40,914 bases of DNA. It comes from Clostridia bacterium (lineage in GTDB: Bacteria; Bacillota; Sulfobacillia; SLMV01). This document shows positions 34,504-40,914 of the stretch, one piece after another. The notes below the pieces were generated by a model. It was not told the origin of the DNA. It saw nothing but the letters and a program-made list of their open reading frames with translations, and made no database searches. Made by a program: the position numbers and the translations under genes. The stretch is taken from the NCBI GenBank assembly GCA_003554565.1, contig PWGR01000020.1, forward strand, positions 1 to 40,914. Direction: 5' to 3'. How positions within the stretch are numbered: position 1 is the first letter of the stretch; every line of letters begins with the position of its first letter.

Positions 34504-34620
34504 AAACTAATAACGCCCTGGCGCGGTGGTTGTGTAGTGGCAACCCTTCACCCGCGGCCCGGTAATGGCAGCCATATCCCTTGACAGCGGAGAGCGCCCA
34601 CCCATCCTGCACGCAGCATC

Positions 34621-35128
34621 TCACGCCGCTGAGCGCGGCGTCCTGTCCATGAGATCCCGGATCAGAAACCAGGTTGGTGTGAGCAGATAGCGTAGGGCCA
34701 GGACTGGGTACGTCAGCGCGGTGGTTGACCACATGGACATAGGGTTGACCTGCCAGGTGCGGACGTGCCAGGGAAACAGGAGCTGCCCAGCATACCAGGC
34801 GTGCGGGTTCAGTATGGAGTAGATGCCGTCAATGACATCCGCGATCACCGTACCTATGATGGCCGCCAGGCGGAGGCCCAGTCCGCGTGGATCTCCCCGC
34901 ATCTCTGCGAACTGGTGCGTAGGATGAAGATTATCCCCCTTATCTGAAAGCCCAGAAAGGGTGTGGCCAGGCGGAGCTGCTGGGCATCGAACCAGTTTAC
35001 GGGAAATCTGGTTCGGAAATGTCCATGATAGCATGAAAAGCCATTACCAGAGTAAAGGCGGTACCCACATTGCTGATCTTGCTGTCGGAGGTATTGAGCA
35101 TGGAGCCGATGCGAACACTACTAGTGCT
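34621..35128 (-). pseudogene. Probable frameshifted membrane-protein gene, family not recognised
   Basis: Three minus-strand frames in succession give protein-like stretches. The first (35003-35128) contains G-T-A-F-T-L-V-M-A-F-H-A-I-M-D. The next (about 34905-35015) contains W-F-D-A-Q-Q-L-R-L-A-T-P-F-L-G-F. The last (34621-34902) contains two hydrophobic segments around A-A-I-I-G-T-V-I-A-D-V-I and L-T-Y-P-V-L-A-L-R-Y-L-L. Single-base losses would join them. Only the last frame is long enough to be called alone, and it has no SD. It may simply be a small unknown membrane protein. Confidence 0.35.
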
Positions 35129-35245
35129 TCAACATATCACTCATTGATGATACATCACTTCCCATTCTGGGCGCACCTGTATCCTCATCTTATCCGATGT
35201 CGCCCGCGGGGGCAAAAGCAGTTCGAGTCGCACCGTAGACATCAA

Positions 35246-35251
35246 TATAAT
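35246..35251 (+). promoter_or_regulatory. Possible -10 element for the flavin reductase-like gene
   Basis: A perfect TATAAT with only a weak TTCGAG 18 bases upstream (35222-35227). About 80 bases before the start codon. Nothing else is recognised between 35129 and the gene. Confidence 0.35.
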
Positions 35252-35332
35252 GCCGCATTTCACCGCGTGTAGGATGTCTGAAGAGGGAGACGGACTACGA
35301 GTGGCCAAGATAAACAGAGGGAGGTGCCCGGC

Positions 35333-35905
35333 ATGTCCAAACGAACTTGTGGGGCCACAGCATTGTTGTTTCCCCTGCCTACGGTCATCGTGGGAACCGA
35401 GGTGCGGGGACAGGTCAACTACCTGACGGTCGGTTACTGTGGGATGATAGGCGGTCCCCCGTCGACCATAGCGGTGAGCATCGGCTGCCAGAGTGCAACC
35501 TATGAATGGATTGAATCCTGTGCGGGCTTCAGCGTCAATATTCCCTCCAGCGAACAGGTGGTGCAGACGGACTATGTAGGAATCGTTTCTGCGCGGGAAA
35601 CAGACAAATCAGGAGTTTTCACTACCTTCTACGGAGAGATGGAGGGTGTGCCCCTGATTGAGGAGTGTCCCGTCAGTATGGAATGCAGAATGGTGCAGGT
35701 CATCCGGCTCGGCGATATGCTGGCCTGTCTTGGCGAAATCGTGCAGACTCACGTGGACGAAGAGTGCTTTGTCGGAGGGGACATTGCCATATCCCGGGTG
35801 GATCCGGTCATACTGAGTCCCACGGAAGCAGAGTACCTCCGCGTGGGTGAGGTGATAGGTCCCGCTTATGAGATGGGAGAGAGCCTGCGCAGATCATATG
35901 AGTGA
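35333..35905 (+). CDS. Flavin reductase-like FMN-binding protein
   Basis: 190 residues with the split beta-barrel of flavin reductase-like/flavoredoxin proteins: P-L-P-T-V-I-V-G-T-E, then N-Y-L-T-V-G-Y-C-G-M, G-G-P-P-S-T-I-A-V-S-I, and F-S-V-N-I-P-S. ATG 35333-35335 has GGGAGGTG six bases upstream, a strong signal. The C-terminus (Y-L-R-V-G-E-V-I-G-P-A) is typical. It probably binds FMN and takes part in electron transfer; the partner is unknown. The only intact gene inside the decayed stretch. Confidence 0.82.
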   Translation: MSKRTCGATALLFPLPTVIVGTEVRGQVNYLTVGYCGMIGGPPSTIAVSIGCQSATYEWIESCAGFSVNIPSSEQVVQTDYVGIVSARETDKSGVFTTFYGEMEGVPLIEECPVSMECRMVQVIRLGDMLACLGEIVQTHVDEECFVGGDIAISRVDPVILSPTEAEYLRVGEVIGPAYEMGESLRRSYE

Positions 35906-35981
35906 CCCACCAATGCCAGCAGTGTGCAGGTAATGAGGATGGAGCAGAGTCGCTGGAGTGTGCCAGGTATATTGCGGTCAG

Positions 35982-36042
35982 CCAGGGAATGGGCGGCGGC
36001 GGAGATGCGCAACCGGGTGCACTGCCGCCGACCTTTTGACCT
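35982..36042 (+). terminator. Possible terminator after the flavin reductase-like gene
   Basis: A long GC-rich hairpin (GGCGGC with GCCGCC and an inner TGCGC with GTGCA) followed by CCTTTTG, with four T. It is about 80 bases past the stop codon. Pairing is imperfect and the T run short. Confidence 0.35.
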
Positions 36043-36053
36043 TCAACACCAGC

Positions 36054-36602
36054 TCACTTGACCAGATCCTCGGACTCCGGCGGCATCCAGTGGGGGTCTT
36101 TGCCCTCCCACTTCACGTTGCATCCGAGGGGATTTGTGAGGGGCGTGGTTATATCCCGTCCACTCAGAAACTCCTCGAGCGCTGCCTGCAGATCATTGGC
36201 AGTGCTCTTCTCTGGTTCACCGGGATTGTTCAGGGCCCGCCCCGTGTATACCAGGCGCCGATTCTCTCGAAGAGGAAAAAGTTAGGAGTGCGCAGGGCAC
36301 CGTATGCGCGCGCGACGTCCTGGCTCTCGTCGTGCAGATACACCCAGGGAAACTGGTGCTCTTGCATGCGCTCAACCGTGTTGTCGAAAGAGTCTTCCGC
36401 GTAGGTGTTGGCACTGTTAGAGTTGATTGCCACGAATGTTACATCCTCAGAGGCGAATTTCTCTGCCGTTGACAGGGGTATACTTATCGGAGTTAACCAC
36501 GAAGGGGCAGTGGTTGCAGGTGAAGAATATCACCAGTGCCCTCGCATCGGAGAAGTCATCCAGAGAATAAGTCTCCCAATCGGTGGCCGGCAGAGAGAAG
36601 TC
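36054..36602 (-). pseudogene. Thioredoxin-family (AhpC/TSA-like) gene, N-terminally replaced and frameshifted
   Basis: Reads D-F-S-L-P-A-T-D-W-E-T-Y-S-L, then the redox site F-T-C-N-H-C-P-F-V-V. After a frame change near 36474-36478 it gives A-I-N-S-N-S-A-N-T-Y and W-V-Y-L-H-D-E-S-Q-D-V-A-R-A-Y-G. After another near 36266-36270 it gives R-L-V-Y-T-G-R-A-L-N-N and W-E-G-K-D-P-H-W-M-P-P-E, ending at TGA 36054-36056. Each shift fits loss of one base. The true N-terminus is missing; its place is taken by the maturase remnant, in frame. Confidence 0.8.
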
Positions 36603-36778
36603 GCCGAGCCAATGTTCTGCCCGCTTTCGGTTTCGCGCGAACTTCTTGTATTTCCTGCGCGCCCAGTGGACAATGGTCGGTTTATGTGCCGCAGCACGGG
36701 GTATAACGCCGACTTATAAAAGCTGCTGTAGTAGCTAATCCAGCCCCTGATTATGGGTTGAACATTTGACCGTCGCAT
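36603..36778 (-). pseudogene. Group II intron maturase remnant (C-terminal GIIM/X domain)
   Basis: Minus-strand translation gives P-I-I-R-G-W-I-S-Y-Y-S-S-F-Y-K-S-A-L-Y-P, then V-L-R-H-I-N-R. After a frame change near 36678 (loss of one base) it gives V-H-W-A-R-R-K-Y-K-K-F-A-R-N-R-K-R-A-E-H, ending W-L-G. This is the group II intron maturase C-terminal domain. The reverse transcriptase part and the RNA domains V/VI were not found. It runs without a break into the thioredoxin-like pseudogene. Confidence 0.8.
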
Positions 36779-36978
36779 ATTGCCCCACTCGCTCGCTGCC
36801 CCCTGTACCCTGACGGAGTGAACAAAATGCGCCTTCAGTAAGATAACAAATGGGTCAAAAGGTCAAAAACCTGTGGAGGGCTTCATCTTGACACGGCCCT
36901 TCCATACCAGTGGTTCAACGTGGCCACTGTCCACAGGGGACTTTCACCCCTCAGCATTCGCCCATGCCGGGCACACGC

Positions 36979-37008
36979 AAAACCCGGGACGATTGCAAGC
37001 GCCCCGGG
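36979..37008 (-). terminator. Rho-independent terminator of clpX
   Basis: On the minus strand a 9-bp stem (CCCGGGGCG with CGTCCCGGG, one G-T pair) with an 8-base loop is followed by TTTT (36979-36982). It is about 30 bases after the clpX stop and closes the tig-clpP-clpX set. Confidence 0.8.
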
Positions 37009-37039
37009 GATTAAACTCCCCGATACGTTCTTACTGCAG

Positions 37040-38299
37040 CTAAGCGGTTTCTTCCTCATCCCGGTCCTCACCAACCGTGATGATCAGGGGCTCCTCTCCC
37101 CTGTCCACCGTCTCGGACGTGATGATGATCTTCTCCACATCATCTCGGGACGGTACATCGTACATTATGTCCAGCATCATGTCTTCAATGATCGACCTGA
37201 GTCCCCGGGCACCGGTATTTCTCTTCATCGCCTCGGTGGACATCGCCATAAGCGCGTCTTCCTTAAATTCGAGTTCGATTTTGTCCATCTCGAAGAACTT
37301 GCGGTACTGACGCACCAGTGCGTTCCTGGGCCTGACGAGGATCTCAACCAGCTCTTCCTCCCGCAGCTGATCGACCGCTGCCACCACAGGCAGTCGACCG
37401 ACAAACTCCGGAATCAGGCCATACTTCATGAGATCATCGGGAAGAACCTGTGCGAGAACTTCGCCTATGCCGGCATCCTCATTCGACTTGATTTCCGCGC
37501 CGAAGCCCATGAGGTTCTTGCCGACCCGCTGCTGGATGACCTTGTCGAGACCGCCAAATGCCCCGCCACAGATGAATAGAATGTCTTTTGTGTCGATCTG
37601 CAAAAACTCCTGGTGCGGGTGCTTGCGACCTCCCTGCGGTGGAACACTCGCCACCGTTCCCTCCAAAATCTTTAACAGCGCCTGCTGAACCCCCTCGCCG
37701 GAGACATCGCGGGTGATCGAAGGATTGTCGGATTTCCGAGCAACCTTATCGATTTCATCGATGTAAACGATGCCCTTCTCGGCACGCTCGATATCATAGT
37801 CGGCGGCTTGAATGAGCTTGAGGAGGATATTCTCCACGTCTTCGCCGACATAACCTGCCTCGGTGAGAGACGTGGCGTCAGTTATGGCGAAGGGGACATT
37901 TAGCATCCTTGCCAGCGTCTGTGCCAGCAGGGTCTTGCCGCAACCCGTCGGGCCCACAAGAAGAATGTTGCTCTTCTCCAATTCGACGTCATCGGCTCTT
38001 CCGCCCATGCCCACTCGTTTGTAGTGATTGTAAACGGCCACGGACAGAACCTTCTTCGCCCGCTCCTGCCCAATCACGTACTGATCCAGAAACTCACGGA
38101 TCTCCTGGGGAGGCGGTATCTCACCGATGTCAAGATCGACGTCATCCCGGAGCTCCTCCTCGATGATGTCATTGCACAGGGCAATACACTCATCGCAGAT
38201 GTAAACACCGGGGCCCGCGACCAGTCTTCTCACCTGATCCTGGTATTTTCCGCAAAATGAGCATTTGAGCTGTCCCTTTTCGTCGCTAAATTTGAACAT
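37040..38299 (-). CDS. clpX: ATP-dependent Clp protease ATP-binding subunit ClpX
   Basis: Unfoldase that feeds proteins to ClpP. N-terminal zinc domain with C13-x2-C16 and C35-x2-C38. Walker A G-P-T-G-C-G-K-T, Walker B region I-V-Y-I-D-E-I-D-K, the I-G-F-type ClpP loop region here reading M-G-F-G-A-E-I, and sensor segment G-A-R-G-L-R. 419 residues. ATG 38297-38299 has GGAGAGGGAGG upstream. 44 bases after clpP. Confidence 0.97.
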   Translation of the reverse strand: MFKFSDEKGQLKCSFCGKYQDQVRRLVAGPGVYICDECIALCNDIIEEELRDDVDLDIGEIPPPQEIREFLDQYVIGQERAKKVLSVAVYNHYKRVGMGGRADDVELEKSNILLVGPTGCGKTLLAQTLARMLNVPFAITDATSLTEAGYVGEDVENILLKLIQAADYDIERAEKGIVYIDEIDKVARKSDNPSITRDVSGEGVQQALLKILEGTVASVPPQGGRKHPHQEFLQIDTKDILFICGGAFGGLDKVIQQRVGKNLMGFGAEIKSNEDAGIGEVLAQVLPDDLMKYGLIPEFVGRLPVVAAVDQLREEELVEILVRPRNALVRQYRKFFEMDKIELEFKEDALMAMSTEAMKRNTGARGLRSIIEDMMLDIMYDVPSRDDVEKIIITSETVDRGEEPLIITVGEDRDEEETA

Positions 38300-38312
38300 C
38301 CTCCCTCTCCTT

Positions 38313-38338
38313 TCTATTCCGCCGCATGCCGGAATAGA
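38313..38338 (-). repeat. Intercistronic hairpin between clpP and clpX
   Basis: 9-bp perfect stem TCTATTCCG (38313-38321) and complement (38330-38338) with an 8-base loop, no T tract. It may stabilise the clpP message or tune clpX expression; it is not a terminator. Confidence 0.5.
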
Positions 38339-38343
38339 GAGCG

Positions 38344-38937
38344 TTATTTCTTACTCTTGCCTCGTTTAATTACACTGTCGACGACGCCGTATTCCTTGGC
38401 CTCCTCCGCCGACATAAAGAAATCTCGATCGGAGTCCCGCTCGATAACTTCGATGCTCTTGCCGGTATGATGAGCCATCAGCTCATTGTACCTTCGACGC
38501 ATCTTGAGTATCTCATCGGCGTATATCCGTACATCCTCAGCACTTCCCCCCGCCTGCCCCTGGGGCTGGTGAATCATTATGCGGGCATTTGGCAGTGCGA
38601 ATCTCTTGCCATCGGTGCCTCCTGTCAAGAGCAGGGCACCCATGCTGGCAGCCAACCCCACACAGTAGGTGACCACATCGGGCTTGACATGCTGCATCGT
38701 ATCGTACACTCCCAGTCCGGAGTCAACACTACCGCCGGGAGAATTGATGTATATGGAAATGTCCCGATCCGGGTCATCTGCCTCCAGAAACAGAAGCTGG
38801 GCAATAACCAGATTTGCCACCGTGTCATCTATGGGACTGCCAATAAAGATTATCCGGTCCTTCAATAGGCGTGAATATATATCGTATGCACGCTCACCTC
38901 GCGCAGTCTGCTCCACAACCATAGGTACGAGATTCAT
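38344..38937 (-). CDS. clpP: ATP-dependent Clp protease proteolytic subunit ClpP
   Basis: Serine protease forming a tetradecamer. The catalytic triad is S98 in G-L-A-A-S-M-G-A, H123 in M-I-H-Q-P-Q, and D172 in R-D-F-F; the numbering agrees with Escherichia coli to one residue. N-terminus M-N-L-V-P-M-V-V-E-Q is the usual one. ATG 38935-38937 has GGGAGG about 12 bases upstream; a longer frame upstream lacks family similarity. 197 residues. Confidence 0.97.
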   Translation of the reverse strand: MNLVPMVVEQTARGERAYDIYSRLLKDRIIFIGSPIDDTVANLVIAQLLFLEADDPDRDISIYINSPGGSVDSGLGVYDTMQHVKPDVVTYCVGLAASMGALLLTGGTDGKRFALPNARIMIHQPQGQAGGSAEDVRIYADEILKMRRRYNELMAHHTGKSIEVIERDSDRDFFMSAEEAKEYGVVDSVIKRGKSKK

Positions 38938-38980
38938 TTGCCTGTGCTCCCTCCTTCGCACCAGTTGACAGCTGGAGTGT

Positions 38981-39009
38981 AGTATACAGCTTCCGCCCGC
39001 AGCAGTCAC
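38981..39009 (-). promoter_or_regulatory. Possible promoter of clpP
   Basis: Minus-strand GTGACT (39004-39009), 17 bases, TATACT (38981-38986) in the 100-base tig-clpP gap. The -10 is good, the -35 fair. Confidence 0.45.
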
Positions 39010-39037
39010 GCTCCCAATAACCGGCGCCACATTCTGT

Positions 39038-40519
39038 TTAGGCTTCCCCGGAGGGTTCGCCGTTAACAGTTCGCTCCTCCTCAGTGCCCGGGTCGTCTCC
39101 GGGATCCTGCGCTTCATCACCTTCTGCTTCCATCATCTCCTGTTGACGCTGCATGTACTCTTCCTGCCACTTCTCGCGCCTTTCGTCCACTCTCTGCTTC
39201 ACTTCATCATATTCAGGATCTGCGTCGGCGGCCAAAAATCCCCGCGTCTTGCGAATCCGCATCTGCTGAATCATACGGTCGCGGTACTCGTCGTTTTGCA
39301 TACTCATCTGGCGCAGTAAAGAGGCGTCCATGCCCATGGACATCGCCTGCTCTTCCATCTCATCCTCCAGCTCATCGTCCGAGACCTCGATGCCCTCCTC
39401 AGCAGCGATAGCCTCGAGTACCACCATTTCTCTCACCTGCGCCTCGGCCTGTGGACGAAACTCCTCACGGAGCTCATCCATCGAGTCCATTCCGCGTGAG
39501 GCGAGGAATTGCTCCATCGTGATCTCCTGGCCCGCCAGGCGCTGTTCGGTGTTGGAAATCATTTCATCGATGGCATTGGAGACCAGCGCATCCGGGGTTT
39601 CCAGCTCAGCATTTTCCACCGCAGCATCGGCCGCGGCCTGCTCCAGATCATTGAGGGCTGTCTCCTCACGCCGGTGTGTCAGTTGCTCCTTGAGTGATTC
39701 GCGCAGTGACTCGACGCTATCCTCGCCGAACTCCTCTTGCGCCAGTTCATCGTCAAGCTCCGGCAGGTCCTTCTCCTTGATCTCCTTGATTTCCACCCGG
39801 AAGGTCACTTCTTCTCCGGCAAGCTCATCAACAGGAAACTCTGCGGGTAGCTCGGATGGAAATTCCCTGGTATCCCCGGCCGCTGCACCGACCAGGGCCT
39901 CGTCAAACCCCGGAAGGTTGTCGGACTCACCGATCTCGACCATGGCCTCTTCGCCCTGCAGCTGCTCAACGGGTTCACCCTCATGGTATGCCTGGAAATC
40001 GCACACAGCAATGAGTCCCGGAGCCAGCTCGGCATCCTCATCCTCAACTGCAATCATGGAGGCCCGAGAATCAAGAAAACGCTGCAGATTCTCCTCGACA
40101 TCCTCTTCGGTCACATCCTCCAGCTCGAGCCCCAGGTCAAAGCCGGTATATTGCCCAAGAGTTACTCCCGGCATTACTTCGACCTCCACGGTGAACTCGA
40201 CTCCCTCATCTGCATCGCGCTCCGTGAGGTCGAGTTCTCCAGCACCAATCGCCTCCAGCTCAGTCTGCTCCACGGCCTCATTATAAGCCTCCGAAATCAT
40301 ATCCTCGAGGGCTTCCTCCCACAACACTTCGGCACCAAAGTGCCTCTCAAATAGTGGCCGCGGTACTTTCCCCTTGCGGAACCCGGGAATCTCCACGTCC
40401 CGGCGCAGACTGTGAAATGCGGCATCCAGGTGTTCCTTTACCTTATCGGGCTCGATGTGTACGTGCAGTACGCGCACGTTCTCTTTCTCTTCACTTTTCT
40501 CCACTCTTGCCTTTACCAC
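39038..40519 (-). CDS. tig: Trigger factor
   Basis: Ribosome-bound chaperone for nascent chains. The ribosome-binding signature G46-F-R-K-G-K-V-P is present; a PPIase (FKBP-like) domain (about residues 150-250) and the helical substrate-binding C-terminal domain follow. The protein is extremely rich in Glu and Asp, including a long acidic C-terminal tail (about residues 450-493), making it longer than usual. GTG 40517-40519 has AAGGGGA seven bases upstream. Confidence 0.95.
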   Translation of the reverse strand: MVKARVEKSEEKENVRVLHVHIEPDKVKEHLDAAFHSLRRDVEIPGFRKGKVPRPLFERHFGAEVLWEEALEDMISEAYNEAVEQTELEAIGAGELDLTERDADEGVEFTVEVEVMPGVTLGQYTGFDLGLELEDVTEEDVEENLQRFLDSRASMIAVEDEDAELAPGLIAVCDFQAYHEGEPVEQLQGEEAMVEIGESDNLPGFDEALVGAAAGDTREFPSELPAEFPVDELAGEEVTFRVEIKEIKEKDLPELDDELAQEEFGEDSVESLRESLKEQLTHRREETALNDLEQAAADAAVENAELETPDALVSNAIDEMISNTEQRLAGQEITMEQFLASRGMDSMDELREEFRPQAEAQVREMVVLEAIAAEEGIEVSDDELEDEMEEQAMSMGMDASLLRQMSMQNDEYRDRMIQQMRIRKTRGFLAADADPEYDEVKQRVDERREKWQEEYMQRQQEMMEAEGDEAQDPGDDPGTEEERTVNGEPSGEA

Positions 40520-40588
40520 AAGTGGTCCCCTTTCCCAGCATCGACCATAATTCGCACGGAAGAAAGACTCTCTCGAGTGACTGCCCCT

Positions 40589-40618
40589 ATGATAACCAAT
40601 CGACTGCGAGCATGTCCA
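40589..40618 (-). promoter_or_regulatory. Probable promoter of tig
   Basis: Minus-strand -35 TGGACA (40613-40618) and -10 TATCAT (40589-40594) spaced by 18 bases, just after the tRNA-Leu terminator. Confidence 0.55.
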
Positions 40619-40636
40619 ATATTACGAGAAGGTATC

Positions 40637-40664
40637 AAACAGGGCAGCGGTTGAACCACTGCCC
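40637..40664 (-). terminator. Terminator of tRNA-Leu
   Basis: 10-bp stem GGGCAGTGGT with ACCGCTGCCC (one G-T pair), 3-base loop, followed by TGTTTG on the minus strand. About 10 bases past the tRNA. Confidence 0.7.
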
Positions 40665-40672
40665 CGCTCCTG

Positions 40673-40755
40673 TGCGAGGGAAGGGACTCGAACCCTTACG
40701 CCCTGCGGGCACGGGATCCTAAATCCCGCGCGTCTGCCAATTCCGCCACCCTCGC
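40673..40755 (-). tRNA. tRNA-Leu (anticodon TAG)
   Basis: 83-base class II tRNA on the minus strand. 7-bp acceptor stem GCGAGGG/CCCTCGC; anticodon loop TTTAGGA gives TAG (reads CUA); a long variable arm CCCGCAGGG; T arm AAGGG-TTCGAGT-CCCTT; discriminator A73. CCA is not encoded, unlike the tRNA-Ala at the other end of the window. Confidence 0.93.
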
Positions 40756-40799
40756 AGCCTGATCACGCGCCAAACATCTGCAAGAACTGTTCCTTAGCT

Positions 40800-40828
40800 A
40801 TGATAGATCTGCGGCATCGCGGTGTCAA
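40800..40828 (-). promoter_or_regulatory. SigmaA promoter of tRNA-Leu
   Basis: Minus-strand perfect -35 TTGACA (40823-40828) and -10 TATCAT (40800-40805) with a 17-base spacer, about 45 bases before the tRNA. Confidence 0.85.
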
Positions 40829-40914
40829 TGAGCACCCGACAGCTCCGCTGCATGTGGATGAGTGGGCGTACTGCCCGACGGGCTTTCCGCGCAAGAGAAG
40901 TCTGCAGCCTTCAA

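Larger units (their letters stand above)
36030..36864. repeat. 12-bp inverted copies flanking the pseudogene pair
   Basis: GACCTTTTGACC at 36030-36041 and its complement at 36853-36864 enclose the thioredoxin/maturase chimera. Each contains two copies of GGTC around AAAA. No transposase or target duplication was seen, so terminal repeats of a mobile element are only a possibility. Confidence 0.4.

Noticed and set aside
36603..36778. Active group II intron
   Set aside because: No reverse transcriptase domain and no RNA domain V or VI was found; only the maturase end remains.
39330..40286. Plus-strand frame rich in serine opposite tig
   Set aside because: Its serine runs are the complement of the Glu/Asp-rich trigger factor codons.
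1..40914. CRISPR array, prophage or complete insertion sequence
   Set aside because: No regularly spaced repeats, phage genes or intact transposase were seen.

Overview
The window reads as a chromosomal segment of a GC-rich, low-branching Firmicute (Clostridia/Peptococcaceae-like). The signs are a T-box leader before valS, a ribosomal protein L27 with the cleavable Firmicutes N-terminal extension beside its Prp protease, strong Shine-Dalgarno (SD) sequences with many TTG/GTG starts, sigmaA-type promoters, and a SpoIVFA/SpoIVFB-like pair that suggests spore formation now or in the past. Nearly all genes lie on the minus strand. The only plus-strand genes are a gene fragment at the left edge, an MFS transporter and a flavin reductase-like gene.

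Right to left on the minus strand (the direction of transcription), 40.8-37.0 kb holds tRNA-Leu(TAG), then tig-clpP-clpX (nascent-chain chaperone and ATP-dependent protease) closed by a strong terminator. From 36.9 to 33.4 kb lies a decaying accessory patch. It contains a group II intron maturase remnant joined in frame to a frameshifted thioredoxin-like gene, an intact flavin reductase-like gene, a probable frameshifted membrane-protein gene, an HD-GYP gene whose GGDEF half is cut off, and a GNAT acetyltransferase.

From 32.8 to 27.9 kb is a compact chemotaxis operon cheW-cheA-cheY-cheB-cheR-cheX. Its first gene appears to start at a rare AUU codon, and it has a sigma28-like promoter overlapped by a long inverted repeat. 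An MFS transporter follows on the plus strand, then a QueG-like iron-sulfur gene broken by two frameshifts.

From 25.3 to 5.4 kb is a long co-directional block. It runs from a T-box-controlled valS through a PrcB-like gene, a SPOR-domain gene, DUF4321, maf, radC, mreBCD, PBP2 (mrdA), minCDE, rodA and the spoIVFA/FB-like pair to a radical SAM pair (TIGR03960/TIGR03936) and RNase E/G. It combines aminoacylation, cell shape, septum placement and RNA processing. A new promoter at 5.4 kb then drives rplU-prp-rpmA-obg-nadD-LCP-rsfS (ribosome assembly and maturation plus NAD synthesis), and a separate promoter drives tRNA-Ala(GGC).

Most of the window is conserved housekeeping DNA. The observations most worth following up are the AUU start and promoter architecture of cheW, the valS T-box base that does not match the usual tRNA-Val discriminator, the maturase/thioredoxin chimera, and the clustering of single-base losses in accessory genes only.
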